Part shown: positions 8,917 through 16,919 of the stretch, piece after piece | Layout: the number at the start of each line of letters is the position of its first letter | Position numbering within the stretch: position 1 is the first letter of the stretch | From: an uncultured Pseudomonadales bacterium | GTDB taxonomy: Bacteria; Pseudomonadota; Gammaproteobacteria; Pseudomonadales; Azotimanducaceae | Length of the DNA stretch: 64,000 nt | NCBI GenBank assembly: GCA_958296295.1 | Contig: OY282460.1 | Location: 4,138,291-4,202,290, forward strand | Direction of reading: 5' to 3' | The notes under the pieces: generated by a model | Database searches by the model: none | What the model saw: the letters and a program-made list of their open reading frames with translations, nothing else | Told to the model about the DNA's origin: nothing | Made by a program: the position numbers and the translations under genes

Positions 8917-11900
8917 TCGATCACGAATTCCGCGCTCAAGAGGCGTTGGCCGGTAGGCGCGGCGTAGCGGCGTTGGTGGGCTTCACGCTTCCACTTCTGA
9001 TAGGTCTCGTCCTCGTGGCCGGCTAGCGCCGCCAACTGGCGGTCAACCTTCTCCACCGCCTTTTCCAACTGCTGCACGCGGGCTTCGGCCTTGGCGCGAT
9101 TGTCCGCGCCGACGCTCTGCTCGCGGCGACGCTCGGCGGCGGCGAGGCGCCGGGTCTGGTTGCGCTTGGCGCGGCGCAGCACGAGGGTGCGATCGGCCAG
9201 GTACTGGTCGAGCTGGTTCATGGCTTGCTCGAAGCCCTTTTGGTTGATGTCGGCCACGCGGCCTTGTTCTTCAAAGAGCTCTTCGTCAACCACTTCGTCG
9301 AGATGGACCGACGTGACGGCTAGCGGTTGGGCGAACTCGGCCGCATCTTCGCAAGGCTGGCGGAGCAGTTCCAGCGCGGCTTCGGCGGGGCGCAGCACCT
9401 CGGCGTCCTCGAAGACGGCGGTGACGCGCAGTCGTTCTTCGAGTTCGAAGCCGTCGTATCGCACGCTGGTCAACGCCAACCGGCCTCGGCTGCCGCGATG
9501 TTTGCGCAAGACGCCCGGCGCATTTGGTTTCAAGCGGAAGCGCACGCGGTACTCGCCGGCGCATTGGCGGCGGGCGGAACGCACCGCCTCTTCAATGAGC
9601 GGATGTCCCGCGTGCAACGGATCCGCGCCGCTCAACCCACGGGTGCCGCCGAGCACAACCGTGCCGCCGTCTTGGAACGGCTTGGGCAGCCGGGCCGACG
9701 CGCCGAAATGCAACACCTCGCGATGCGCTTCCCCATCAGGCCCATCACGCGTTCCCGCCGCCGGCTTTTCGGGTTCGGCAGGCGCCAAGGCGGTTCCCCA
9801 AGCCACTTCTTGGGCGTCCAAGTAGGCCGTGAGCACGCCTTTCAGCTCGTCATCGAGTTCTTTCAGGGCCGGCGCCAACTCGCCTTTGATGCGCTCGAAC
9901 ACTTGCCGCACGGAAGCGTCCAAGCGCTGCTCGATGAGGCCGATGGTGCGTTCGCGGGTGCGATCCAACTCGCGCCGGCGCTCTTCCATCGTGTCGCGCA
10001 GTTGACGCAGTTCCGCCGCCACGTCTTCCTGCGAGCGCGCCCGATCCCAGATGCGCCGCACCTCGGTCTCGAAATCCGCGCCGAGCGCGGACGTAAGCGC
10101 ATCCGAAGAGTCCGAACGGGGTGTTTGCAACACCACGTCGGACATGTCCAGCACTTTGCCAAACAGGTCCAGCTTGCTGCTCAAGATCTCGAAAGTGAGC
10201 TGCTCCGCTTCGTTGTCTTCGGCAAGAAAGTTGAACACCGTCACATCGCGCAGCTGCCCGTACCGGTGGCAGCGTCCGATGCGCTGCTCGATGCGCTGCG
10301 GATTCCACGGCAGGTCGTAGTTCACGATGCTGTCGCAGAATTGCAGGTTGAGGCCCTTGGCGCCGGCTTCCGTGGCGATCATCACCGTCGAGCGCTTGCT
10401 GAACTCGTGGACCAGCGCCAGCCGCACGGCCGCGGTGGCGCTTCGGCGGAGGTGCGGCGGGTTGTCCGCTTCCACTTCTTCGCGCCAAACGCGCAAGGCC
10501 GCGGCTGCACGGGGCGAATCGTTGACGCCGCGGAACAAAGTGATGTCCTGCTCCGTGAGCGGGGTCTTGTCGATCAGCAAATCGCGCACATAGCTCTGGG
10601 TGGTTAACGATTCGGTGAAGATCAGCACCTTGCGGCGGGCCGGCTCGCGATCCAGCACCAGCTTCACAACCTTGACGAGGCTCCCTGCCTTGCTGTCCGC
10701 TGGCAAAGCGTTGGCGCGGCGGATGAAACCCTCCACCCGCTCGAGTTCGTCGCGTACCGCCGCCTTGTCCAAGCCCGGCACGCGTGGCGCGTTGGCCGGT
10801 TGTGCCGCTGCCGGCACTTCCCGATCTTCCGGGTCGGCCATGTCCTCGGCTTCTTCCTCCAAGTCGTCAATGTCGTTGGTGTCGTCCGGAGTGCCCGCAC
10901 CGTCCGCGAGCAGGGCCCGCAATCGAGCGGCTACGCCGGTCAAGCTCGCCGCCAGCGCCGCGCTGGAGGAAGCCATGCGGCGGTGGAAGCCGATCAGCAG
11001 CAGCTTGCGCGCCCGGCCGCGGAACGCGAACAACTCCGGCTCCAGCAAGTAATCGGTGACATCGTCGTAGAGGGCCTTCTCGGCGGGGTTCATCCGGTAG
11101 CGAAACAACTGCGCTTGGCGGCCCACGAACGGATGCTCCAGGTACGGCACGGCCTGCCGTCGCAGCGTGCGCTGCACTACGCGCTTGAGCCGGCGCTGCA
11201 ATTCGCCGGCCTGTTCGGTGCCGACGCCGTCCTCGCTGTTGAACAACTGATCGAACGTCGGTTTGTCGCCCAGCAACGTGCCGGTGCGGTCGATGTAGCG
11301 CACCAGCGCCCACAGCTCGTCCAGCGAGTTCTGCATGGGCGTGGCGGTGAGGAGCAGCACCGGCGCAATGCCGATCAGTTCCTTTACCCGGTGTGCCGTG
11401 CGGGCGTGGCGGCTCTCTTCGTCATAGGCGCCGTCTTTGGTATAGCGCCGATGGATGCCGGCGAACACCTCGTGGGCTTCGTCGATCAAGCACAGGTCGA
11501 ACGGCGGCGCCTGCCGCAACCGCTCGAAGCCGCGCTCGCCGCCGGCGTACTCCCGCCCCGCCACGAACACCTGACGCGCGGCCACATCCACGTTCGGGTC
11601 GCTCGCGTCCTGGGCGTCGATGCCGAACAGGTCTCGCAATTCGTTCTGCCATTGGCCGAGCAGTGGCCGCGGGACGATGATCAGCACTCGGCCCTTGCCT
11701 TCCGCGAGTAGCTGCGCGATGACCAGGCCGGCCTCGATGGTCTTGCCGAGGCCGACTTCGTCCGCGAGGATGCAGCCGCCTTCCGGGATGCGTCCCAAAG
11801 CGAACGTCACGGCCTCGATCTGATGCGGGTTCGGATCCACGCGCCCACGGCGCTGCGCCGCCACATAGCGACGTTTCTCGCCCGCCCGCCGCAAGCGGAC

Positions 11901-11939
11901 GAGTTCCTCGGCGTGGAAGCGACGGTGGATGGGGTGCAA
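8913..11939 (-). CDS. SNF2/RapA-type DEAD/DEAH helicase-like ATPase
   Basis: A 1008-residue superfamily-2 Swi2/Snf2 translocase. Motif I ILADEVGLGKTIEAG (residues 57-71), motif II LIDEAHEV (DEAH 153-156), motif III LLLTATPMQNSLDELW (about 195-210), and the C-terminal helicase motifs TEAGAKGLNLQFC and NPQRIEQRIGRCHRYGQ (motifs V and VI) are all present. An acidic, low-complexity insert (DDTNDIDDLEEEAEDMADPED) separates the two lobes. The C-terminal third is Arg/Glu-rich and partly coiled-coil. It is first in an operon with the phosphoesterase and YhaN-type ATPase (4-base ATGA overlap). It resembles RapA and the SNF2 proteins of systems such as DISARM (DrmD), but no DrmA/B/C genes are present. 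The start codon is TTG (11939) with no clear ribosome binding site. Confidence 0.85.
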   Translation of the reverse strand: MHPIHRRFHAEELVRLRRAGEKRRYVAAQRRGRVDPNPHQIEAVTFALGRIPEGGCILADEVGLGKTIEAGLVIAQLLAEGKGRVLIIVPRPLLGQWQNELRDLFGIDAQDASDPNVDVAARQVFVAGREYAGGERGFERLRQAPPFDLCLIDEAHEVFAGIHRRYTKDGAYDEESRHARTAHRVKELIGIAPVLLLTATPMQNSLDELWALVRYIDRTGTLLGDKPTFDQLFNSEDGVGTEQAGELQRRLKRVVQRTLRRQAVPYLEHPFVGRQAQLFRYRMNPAEKALYDDVTDYLLEPELFAFRGRARKLLLIGFHRRMASSSAALAASLTGVAARLRALLADGAGTPDDTNDIDDLEEEAEDMADPEDREVPAAAQPANAPRVPGLDKAAVRDELERVEGFIRRANALPADSKAGSLVKVVKLVLDREPARRKVLIFTESLTTQSYVRDLLIDKTPLTEQDITLFRGVNDSPRAAAALRVWREEVEADNPPHLRRSATAAVRLALVHEFSKRSTVMIATEAGAKGLNLQFCDSIVNYDLPWNPQRIEQRIGRCHRYGQLRDVTVFNFLAEDNEAEQLTFEILSSKLDLFGKVLDMSDVVLQTPRSDSSDALTSALGADFETEVRRIWDRARSQEDVAAELRQLRDTMEERRRELDRTRERTIGLIEQRLDASVRQVFERIKGELAPALKELDDELKGVLTAYLDAQEVAWGTALAPAEPEKPAAGTRDGPDGEAHREVLHFGASARLPKPFQDGGTVVLGGTRGLSGADPLHAGHPLIEEAVRSARRQCAGEYRVRFRLKPNAPGVLRKHRGSRGRLALTSVRYDGFELEERLRVTAVFEDAEVLRPAEAALELLRQPCEDAAEFAQPLAVTSVHLDEVVDEELFEEQGRVADINQKGFEQAMNQLDQYLADRTLVLRRAKRNQTRRLAAAERRREQSVGADNRAKAEARVQQLEKAVEKVDRQLAALAGHEDETYQKWKREAHQRRYAAPTGQRLLSAEFVIE

Positions 11940-12105
11940 CGGGATGCCAGCGTTAGGGTGTTGGGCCGAAAGCGAAGCGTAGCAGAGAGGCGCCGTTGAC
12001 GATGCGCGGACCGGGGCGCGCGGTCGTGGTCACAGCGACTTCGGTTTCGCCTCCGTGACGGCCCCAATATGGTGCGTTTTGGGGGAACTACCGCGCTAAC
12101 AGGGT

Positions 12106-12127
12106 GCAAGCGGTTGGCAAGCGGTTG
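12106..12127 (+). repeat. perfect tandem 11-bp repeat at the receptor promoter
   Basis: GCAAGCGGTTG occurs twice head to tail (12106-12116 and 12117-12127). The last three bases of the second copy are the first three of the -35 hexamer TTGACT. The 11-bp period is about one helical turn, so a protein bound to both copies would lie on the same face of the DNA next to RNA polymerase. It is a plausible activator or repressor site; the regulator is unknown. Confidence 0.75.
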
Positions 12128-12153
12128 ACTCGCCCTAGGCGCCTCGCTATGTT
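12125..12153 (+). promoter_or_regulatory. sigma70-type promoter of the TonB-dependent receptor gene
   Basis: TTGACT (12125-12130) and TATGTT (12148-12153) are separated by exactly 17 bases. Transcription would start near 12160, leaving a leader of about 48 bases before the ATG at 12208. The -35 hexamer is joined to an 11-bp tandem repeat. Confidence 0.6.
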
Positions 12154-12207
12154 CCGGTAAGGTTCGGGTAATAGTGCCGACGTGCGCTTCGGCGCAGGGG
12201 AGGCTTG

Positions 12208-15105
12208 ATGTTGAACGGGAGAGGCGCAATGGGCTCTAAAGTCAAGCGTTTGGGAGGAGCGGTCGCCGCGGCCGCGTTGTTGTCGTCGGCCTTCGTGGCC
12301 GCCGAGAGTGAAGACGCCACGGAGGGCGATGGCGAAGAGGACAAGTACGTCGAGTTGATCGTCGTCACCGGCGAACGGGGCGATGTGAATGTGCTCGATC
12401 GGCCGATGACCATCACCGGCTTCAACGCCGCGATGATCGACGAGCTGGGCATTCAGAACGCCGACGATCTGGAGGTGCTCGTGCCCGGCCTGCAGGTCGG
12501 CAACCGCAGCCAGGGGGGGGGGAAGAACGAGGACGACCACTTCTATATGCGCGGCATCGGCTCCGAGCGCGCCGTCAACTTCTTCAGCGACACCTCCGTG
12601 GCCGTGTACGTCAATGGCGTATACACCGATCAGAGCTACGTCGCGGACGGCCTGTTCGATGTGGACCGGGTGGAGGTGGCGCGCGGCCCGCAAGGCACCA
12701 CCGGCGGGCGGGCGGCAATGGCCGGCTCCATCCACTTCCATACGCGCAAACCCACGGACACGTGGGATTTGCGCGCCAAAGCCGAGCTCACGGACATCTT
12801 CACGCAGCGTTTTCAAGTGGCGTTCGGCGGCCCCATCAGGGATAGCGGCTTCAGCTACCGCTTCGGCGTGAGCTCCCACACTGGCGACGGGAAGATCGAG
12901 AACATCGGCTCAAGCGGCGTGGACGCCGCCAAACCGAAGCAGCTCATCCTCTTTCCGCAGGTGCGGTGGCAAAACGAGCGCTGGGACGTCACTGCCCGCT
13001 ACCGCAACCAGACCGACAAGGGTACGCCCAATGTCTCGCTGCCGCTCGGCGCCCGCAACACCCGAGACGAGTGGCTGCTTGATCCGGGCGGCAATCGCAT
13101 TTGCTCGACGGACCCCAACACGGGCCAGGAAGTGTGCGAGCGCAATCCGTATTTCGGCACCAACGTGGCGCCGTCGGTCGCCAACTGTTCCAACATCAAC
13201 AACGACGGCACGCGGGACAACGACAACATCATCTGTGAACCGGACGAGCTGCAGTGGAAGGTGGCTTTCAACGCGCCGATCTATCGGAACAACTCCAACG
13301 AGAGTTTCTCGATTGAAGGGATTTTCGCGCTGCGCGACGACTTGGACGTGATCTACAAGTACGGCTGGCGCGATGTGAAACAGGACACCTTGAACGACGG
13401 CGATCAGCTGGATCGGCAAGGCGGCGGCGTGTGTCCTTTCAACCACCCCAAGGTGTTGAGCGGGCAACTGCAGGCCGGCGCGACCAGCCGCTGGTGCGCC
13501 TTGGACGGCGGCGGCGTCGGGGCGTTCGACGACCAGCGCATCAACTACATCTTCACGTCCGAGCAGGTGAGCCACGAGATTTCGGTGGTGTCCGGTTTCC
13601 AAGGCGCGTTCAACTTCACCGCCGGCCTCGTGTACATAGACGGCGAGGAGCCGTATTTCTACAAGGACTGGGATCACGGCACAGACCGCAACGATTGGGC
13701 GTTCGCGGACAGCTCGGCCGCCTGCGAGCGCGTGATCGAACAGCTCTACGGTTCCGGCGGTTCGCGCAGCGATGGCGCCAACTGGCTGTTGCGCGACGTC
13801 TACACGAACGCCGAGGCCATGGCGAGGGCGCCGTACTACGTGTACGGCTGCCCCGGATCGCCGGAGGTAGTGGGCTACTCCGACACCGGGGTTGCGATGT
13901 TCGAGGCGAATCTGAACGGCCACAGCGCTTCGTTCTTCGGCAACACCGCATACACCACTGCCGGCGCCTACTTCAACGCCCAGTACGTCCTCAACGACGC
14001 TTGGAAGGTCTTCGGCGGGTTGCGCAACGACAGCGACCGCAAGGACCACAAGCAAAACTCGTTCGCCAGCACCATCGCGGTCAACGGCGACGATCTGACG
14101 CCGTGTACGGAACACGAATGCCGCGACGGCATCGGCATCGTCAGCATCGCCTTGCGGGATTCGAGCATCGCCGGCTTCGAGGGCAAGGGCGACGCCGAGT
14201 GGGGCAAGACCACTTGGAACGTCGGCGCGGAGTTCAGACCGACCGACGACGTCATGGTGTACGGGCGGGTCTCCACCGGTTACCGCGCCGGAGGGTTTCT
14301 CGGCTACGGGGTGACGGCGCCGCCGTGGATCTGGGACGCCGAAGAGGTCATGAACTACGAGATTGGCGTGAAGGGCGTGTACTTCGACTCGCTGCAACTC
14401 TCGGCCACGGTGTTCTATCAGGACTTTGAGAACTACTGGGTGTACGCCAACCGGCTACGGACGGAAGCGGAGAGGCAGATCGATCCCTCCGCCGGGCCAA
14501 CGACTAGCGAAGTTTCACCCATCGAAGGCACGACCATCCGCGGCTTGGAGCTCGAGGGTGCTTGGCGGCTTTCCGATCGCGTCACCCTGCGCGGCTTCTA
14601 CAACTACTTGGACACCAGCATTGGGGCGTTCCTTTCGCTCTACCCGTTCGACATCCCGGGCGTCAGCCGTCCTTGGGAGGTGCTGGAATGGACGGATGGC
14701 GACGGCAATCCCCGCACAACGTGGATTCGCGCCGGATCGCGGGAGTTCGGTGGCCGGCAGCTACCGAACCAACCCAAGCACAAGGCTTCGCTTACTCTCG
14801 CCTACCGCGTTCCGGTAGCGGAAAGCCTGGGAGAACTCGATGTTCTCGCCATCGTCGACCACCGCAGCAAGAAGTATGTCGAGCTCGCGAATATCGAGGC
14901 CTACGCCGTGGATCCGTACACCCGCTTGGACTTCCGCGCCATTTGGCGATCGGCGGATTCGCCGGTGGAGGTGAACGCCTATGTGCAGAACGTTCTGGAC
15001 AAGGCGGCGTTGCACATGTGGTCGCCGCGGGAAGGCGCGGCTTCGCCCTGGGGAACGGTGGTGGAGCCGCGCGAAATCGGCCTCGGTGTCACTTGGCGAA
15101 TGTAA
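12208..15105 (+). CDS. TonB-dependent outer-membrane receptor
   Basis: A 965-residue outer-membrane TonB-dependent receptor. A signal peptide (GSKVKRLGGAVAAAALLSSAFVAA) is followed by a TonB-box-like ELIVVTGERG and the plug domain (MTITGFNAAMIDELGIQNADDLEVLVPGL, VDRVEVARGPQGTTGG with the usual RGPQGTxxG motif). The remainder is beta-barrel, with YGRVSTGYRAGGFLGYG, and ends in the strand EIGLGVTWRM. The extracellular loops are unusually rich in cysteine (ten in the mature protein, an even number), for example RICSTDPNTGQEVCERNP and TPCTEHECRDG, which may form disulfides. The ATG at 12208 has GGGGAGG (12197-12203) four bases upstream. Substrate is unknown; the overall look (the RGPQGT/GRAA plug and long loops) is that of receptors for complex organic substrates rather than a recognised siderophore type. 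Beta-propeller lipoprotein genes follow. Confidence 0.9.
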   Translation: MLNGRGAMGSKVKRLGGAVAAAALLSSAFVAAESEDATEGDGEEDKYVELIVVTGERGDVNVLDRPMTITGFNAAMIDELGIQNADDLEVLVPGLQVGNRSQGGGKNEDDHFYMRGIGSERAVNFFSDTSVAVYVNGVYTDQSYVADGLFDVDRVEVARGPQGTTGGRAAMAGSIHFHTRKPTDTWDLRAKAELTDIFTQRFQVAFGGPIRDSGFSYRFGVSSHTGDGKIENIGSSGVDAAKPKQLILFPQVRWQNERWDVTARYRNQTDKGTPNVSLPLGARNTRDEWLLDPGGNRICSTDPNTGQEVCERNPYFGTNVAPSVANCSNINNDGTRDNDNIICEPDELQWKVAFNAPIYRNNSNESFSIEGIFALRDDLDVIYKYGWRDVKQDTLNDGDQLDRQGGGVCPFNHPKVLSGQLQAGATSRWCALDGGGVGAFDDQRINYIFTSEQVSHEISVVSGFQGAFNFTAGLVYIDGEEPYFYKDWDHGTDRNDWAFADSSAACERVIEQLYGSGGSRSDGANWLLRDVYTNAEAMARAPYYVYGCPGSPEVVGYSDTGVAMFEANLNGHSASFFGNTAYTTAGAYFNAQYVLNDAWKVFGGLRNDSDRKDHKQNSFASTIAVNGDDLTPCTEHECRDGIGIVSIALRDSSIAGFEGKGDAEWGKTTWNVGAEFRPTDDVMVYGRVSTGYRAGGFLGYGVTAPPWIWDAEEVMNYEIGVKGVYFDSLQLSATVFYQDFENYWVYANRLRTEAERQIDPSAGPTTSEVSPIEGTTIRGLELEGAWRLSDRVTLRGFYNYLDTSIGAFLSLYPFDIPGVSRPWEVLEWTDGDGNPRTTWIRAGSREFGGRQLPNQPKHKASLTLAYRVPVAESLGELDVLAIVDHRSKKYVELANIEAYAVDPYTRLDFRAIWRSADSPVEVNAYVQNVLDKAALHMWSPREGAASPWGTVVEPREIGLGVTWRM

Positions 15106-15131
15106 CCGCGCCCTAGCGCGCGTCCAACGTT

Positions 15132-15169
15132 CGTCGCGCTTGCGTTGCAGCCGAAACGCAAGCGCGACG
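15132..15169 (+). terminator. 15-bp perfect inverted repeat after the receptor gene
   Basis: CGTCGCGCTTGCGTT (15132-15146) pairs perfectly with AACGCAAGCGCGACG (15155-15169) around an 8-base loop. It begins 27 bases after the receptor stop. There is no T-run, so it may be a terminator aided by Rho, or an RNA-stabilising hairpin that lowers expression of the genes behind it. Confidence 0.5.
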
Positions 15170-16873
15170 TTCCGAGGCGGCCTCCTAGCCAATCCGCGCC
15201 GCGCTAGTTGGCGCGGCGATTCGCCGGCCCTCGCGCTCGGCCGCCGGATTGCTCCAGTTGTCGCGCTGATCGGCGCAGCGGGGTGCGGGGGTGGCGGCGG
15301 CGGAAGTTCCGCGCCCCCCGATCCACCACCGCCACCGCCACCGCCGGTCGCGGCAGGCGACAACCGGCCCCAAGCCGCCACCGGCGCGCGGTTTGCCGAT
15401 CGAACCCGCGCCTTGGGTCTCGCCTACATCGTGGCGCAGTTGGCTCACGAGGCCAAATCCGTCCACACCGTGAGCGGGGGGTTGGCGTTGGCGGACATGG
15501 ACAACGACGGCGATCTGGATCTGTACGTCGCGCACGGCCGCAACGCCAAGGGCAAGCTGTTCGATCAACGCAACGGGCGTTTCGTGGCCTTGGGTGGCAA
15601 CAACGGCATCGCGCCGGAGGACATGGATCGGGCCGGCTATTTCGTGGACCTGGATTCCGACGGCTGGCGCGACTTCGTCTCGGTGCAAAACCGCAGCGTG
15701 CAGGTGTTCCGCAACGAGGGCGACGGCTTCTTCGTGGAGCACACCGAGGCCACCAATCTTCGCCACTCGCGCTCCACCTTTTCCATGGCCGCCGCGGATT
15801 TCGATTTGGACGGCGATCTGGATTTGTTCTTCGCGCACTGGCAGGGCAGCTGGAACCCGGGCCACAGGCGCTCCGAGTACCTCTGGCGAAACGACGGCAC
15901 GGGCTTTTTCGAGGACATAAGCGATCGCGTAGCCGTCCACGAAGGCTCGTTGGAAGGCAGGCCGGATGTGGCGCTCGAACACTCCTTCACGCCCACCTTC
16001 GCGGACATCGACGCCGACGGATATCCGGACCTGCTGCTGGCGAGCGATTTCGGCACCAGCCAAGTGTTTCGCAACGAAAGAGGCGGCGCGTTCACCGACA
16101 TCACCACGGAGGTGATTTCCGACGAGAACGGCATGGGCAGCGCGGTGGGCGACTACGACAACGACGGCGATCTGGATTGGTTCGTCTCAAGCGTTCACGC
16201 GATGGGCTCGAACGACTTCGGCAGCGACACCGGCAACCGCATGTACCGCAACGACGGCCAGGGCAATTTCGAGGACGCGACCGACAGCGCGCTGGTGCGC
16301 AACGGCGATTGGGGTTGGGGAAGCTGCCTGCAAGACTTCGACAACGACGGGCATTTGGATCTGTTCCACACCAACGGCATTCAGGACTATGGCGAACGCT
16401 ACCTGGAGGACACCTCGCGCCTTTTCATGTCCAATGGCGACGGCACGTTCACCGAACGGGCCGAATCCTCCGGCATTTCCCATACCGGCCAAGGACGCGG
16501 CGTGGTGTGCGCCGACTACAACGACGACGGCCAAGTGGACATCTTCATCGCCAACAACGGCAACGCGCCGAACGTGTACGAGAACAACACGGACAACCGC
16601 AATCACTACCTTGCCGTGGATCTGGAAGGGACGCCGGAAAACGCCGACGCCATCGGCGCCCGCATAACGGTGACTTCGGCATCCGGCCAGCAGATCCGCG
16701 AAGTGCGTCTTGGCACTTGGTATCTCTCGCAAGGCCCTGCCACGGCGCACTTCGGTCTTGGCGTGGACGATCGCGTGAGCGAACTGGAGATCGCCTGGCC
16801 CGGCCCGGACCGGTTGACGAGTCGTTTGGTGAACGTCGCGGTGGACCAGCGTTTGCGCGTAGCGCATCCTTGA
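15140..16873 (+). CDS. FG-GAP/VCBS beta-propeller lipoprotein with UnbV domain (1)
   Basis: A CRTAC1-like protein. A hydrophobic stretch APVVALIGAAGC ends in a probable lipobox Cys, followed by a Gly/Ser/Pro linker (GGGGGGSSAPPDPPPPPPPPV). Seven calcium-binding FG-GAP loops follow (DMDNDGDLDLYV, DLDSDGWRDF, DFDLDGDLDLFF, DIDADGYPDLLL, DYDNDGDLDWFV, DFDNDGHLDLFH, DYNDDGQVDIFI), consistent with a seven-bladed propeller. The C-terminus (GARITVTSASGQQIREV to HFGLGVDDRVSELEIAWPG) is an ASPIC/UnbV domain. The start is a problem: the frame is open far upstream but has no ATG near the signal sequence; the coordinate given uses TTG 15140, which lies inside a strong hairpin. A frameshift from TTG 15208 (ARRFAGPRA) is another explanation. 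Likely anchored in the outer membrane or at the cell surface, partner of the receptor and the next propeller. Confidence 0.8.
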   Translation: MRCSRNASATFRGGLLANPRRASWRGDSPALALGRRIAPVVALIGAAGCGGGGGGSSAPPDPPPPPPPPVAAGDNRPQAATGARFADRTRALGLAYIVAQLAHEAKSVHTVSGGLALADMDNDGDLDLYVAHGRNAKGKLFDQRNGRFVALGGNNGIAPEDMDRAGYFVDLDSDGWRDFVSVQNRSVQVFRNEGDGFFVEHTEATNLRHSRSTFSMAAADFDLDGDLDLFFAHWQGSWNPGHRRSEYLWRNDGTGFFEDISDRVAVHEGSLEGRPDVALEHSFTPTFADIDADGYPDLLLASDFGTSQVFRNERGGAFTDITTEVISDENGMGSAVGDYDNDGDLDWFVSSVHAMGSNDFGSDTGNRMYRNDGQGNFEDATDSALVRNGDWGWGSCLQDFDNDGHLDLFHTNGIQDYGERYLEDTSRLFMSNGDGTFTERAESSGISHTGQGRGVVCADYNDDGQVDIFIANNGNAPNVYENNTDNRNHYLAVDLEGTPENADAIGARITVTSASGQQIREVRLGTWYLSQGPATAHFGLGVDDRVSELEIAWPGPDRLTSRLVNVAVDQRLRVAHP

Positions 16874-16919
16874 GCGACTCTCGTTGACCGCAAGACGGAG
16901 ATTCGCGACCAGCCAGCAC

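Noticed and set aside
2560..11939. A DISARM system
   Set aside because: SNF2 and methyltransferase genes are present but DrmA, DrmB and DrmC (helicase, DUF1998 and PLD proteins) are not found.
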